IMG/VR virus record: IMGVR_UViG_3300027339_000581
Span: 1 to 44,464 of that record
Length of the DNA: 44,464 nt
Source: a virus
Strand: one strand, 5' to 3'
Part shown: piece after piece, positions 44,221 to 44,464 of the stretch
Position numbering within the stretch: the stretch's first letter is position 1
Layout of the letters: each line of letters starts with the position of its first letter
Program-made: the position numbers and the translations under genes
The notes under the pieces: model-generated
What the model saw: the letters and a program-made list of their open reading frames with translations, nothing else
Database searches by the model: none
What the model was told of the DNA's origin: nothing

Positions 44221-44464
44221 CACCCTGAGCCACCAGGCCGTGGCCACCTGCGCCGCCCACTACCCGCGCTGCGGCCGCTGCACGATCGCCGGGGCCTGCC
44301 ACCAGCGCGTGGCCGGCGGCGCCGAGGCGCTGCAGGGCTGGCGCCAGGGCGTGAACGCCGCGGCCGAGCTGTGCCCCTGCTTCCCGAGCACGTGCCGCGG
44401 CGGCCAGGTGGTCGACGGCCGGCTGGCCAACGGGCAGCGGTGCAGGGAGGCTGGCTGTGGCTGA
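44213..44464 (+). CDS. Cys-rich small protein, 83 aa
   Basis: ATG 44213 (MADTLSHQAVATCAAHYPRCGRCTIAGACHQRVAGGAEALQGWRQGVNAAAELCPCFPSTCRGG) overlaps the preceding stop by eight bases. Cysteines at CAAHYPRCGRC...C and CPCFPSTC suggest a metal site. Its stop is the last three bases of the window, so the operon probably continues. Not recognised. Confidence 0.65.
   Translation: MADTLSHQAVATCAAHYPRCGRCTIAGACHQRVAGGAEALQGWRQGVNAAAELCPCFPSTCRGGQVVDGRLANGQRCREAGCG

Noticed and set aside
1-44464. Search for CRISPR arrays, insertion sequences, tRNA genes and an integrase
   Set aside because: No regular repeat-spacer pattern, no transposase, no cloverleaf and no recombinase gene could be supported by eye.

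Overview
The window is a G+C-rich (roughly two-thirds by eye) temperate siphophage or prophage, most likely of a beta-proteobacterium of the Burkholderiales type. That placement rests on codon use and the general style of the head, tail and early genes; no host gene is present to confirm it. No integrase, attachment site, endolysin, tRNA or CRISPR array is visible. The window begins and ends exactly on stop codons, so neighbouring phage genes probably lie outside it.

Leftward arm (minus strand, 31.05 kb down to 1). From a small Cro-like XRE gene at 31.05 kb, transcription runs left. It passes a structured element resembling the C4 antisense RNA of P1/P7 (29990-30078), an HTH gene, an HNH-like zinc protein, a winged-helix gene and a T5orf172 nuclease. 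Then come a replication initiator and DnaB helicase (25.8-28.1 kb), a RuvC-like resolvase and a run of tiny zinc proteins. A zinc protein in the position of a late antiterminator follows (23.1-23.9 kb). After it come an HNH gene, terminase small subunit, HNH-AP2 homing endonuclease, terminase large subunit, portal, prohead protease, HK97-type capsid protein and five beta- or repeat-rich virion proteins, one with a polysaccharide-deacetylase-like domain. Next are the connectors, tail tube, Rha, tail chaperones with a programmed -1 frameshift, tape measure, tail tip and tail spike, and finally a cluster of small membrane proteins (holin candidates) and a lone LuxR-type HTH protein.

Immunity region (30.8-33.4 kb). 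A GTG-started repressor with a degenerate S24-like domain lies divergent to the XRE gene. Three small genes follow it, then a rho-independent terminator. A 16-bp palindrome, TATRCG-N4-CGYATA, occurs once between repressor and XRE gene and twice over a strong promoter at 33.34 kb, defining a likely operator set.

Rightward early arm (33.4-44.46 kb, plus strand). It opens with a second HNH-AP2 gene and small accessory genes. A recombination cassette follows: a putative single-strand annealing protein, YqaJ exonuclease, ParB-like protein and NinB. Next is a C5-cytosine methyltransferase whose reading frame contains two complete out-of-frame genes, one a 165-aa protein and the other an HNH endonuclease with its own ribosome-binding site. 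Small Cys-rich and membrane proteins end the window.

Most genes overlap their neighbours by ATGA, GTGA or TGATG, implying long translationally coupled operons. The observations most worth following are the layered methyltransferase locus, the C4-like RNA with 12 nt of perfect complementarity to the next start site, and the shared operator set.
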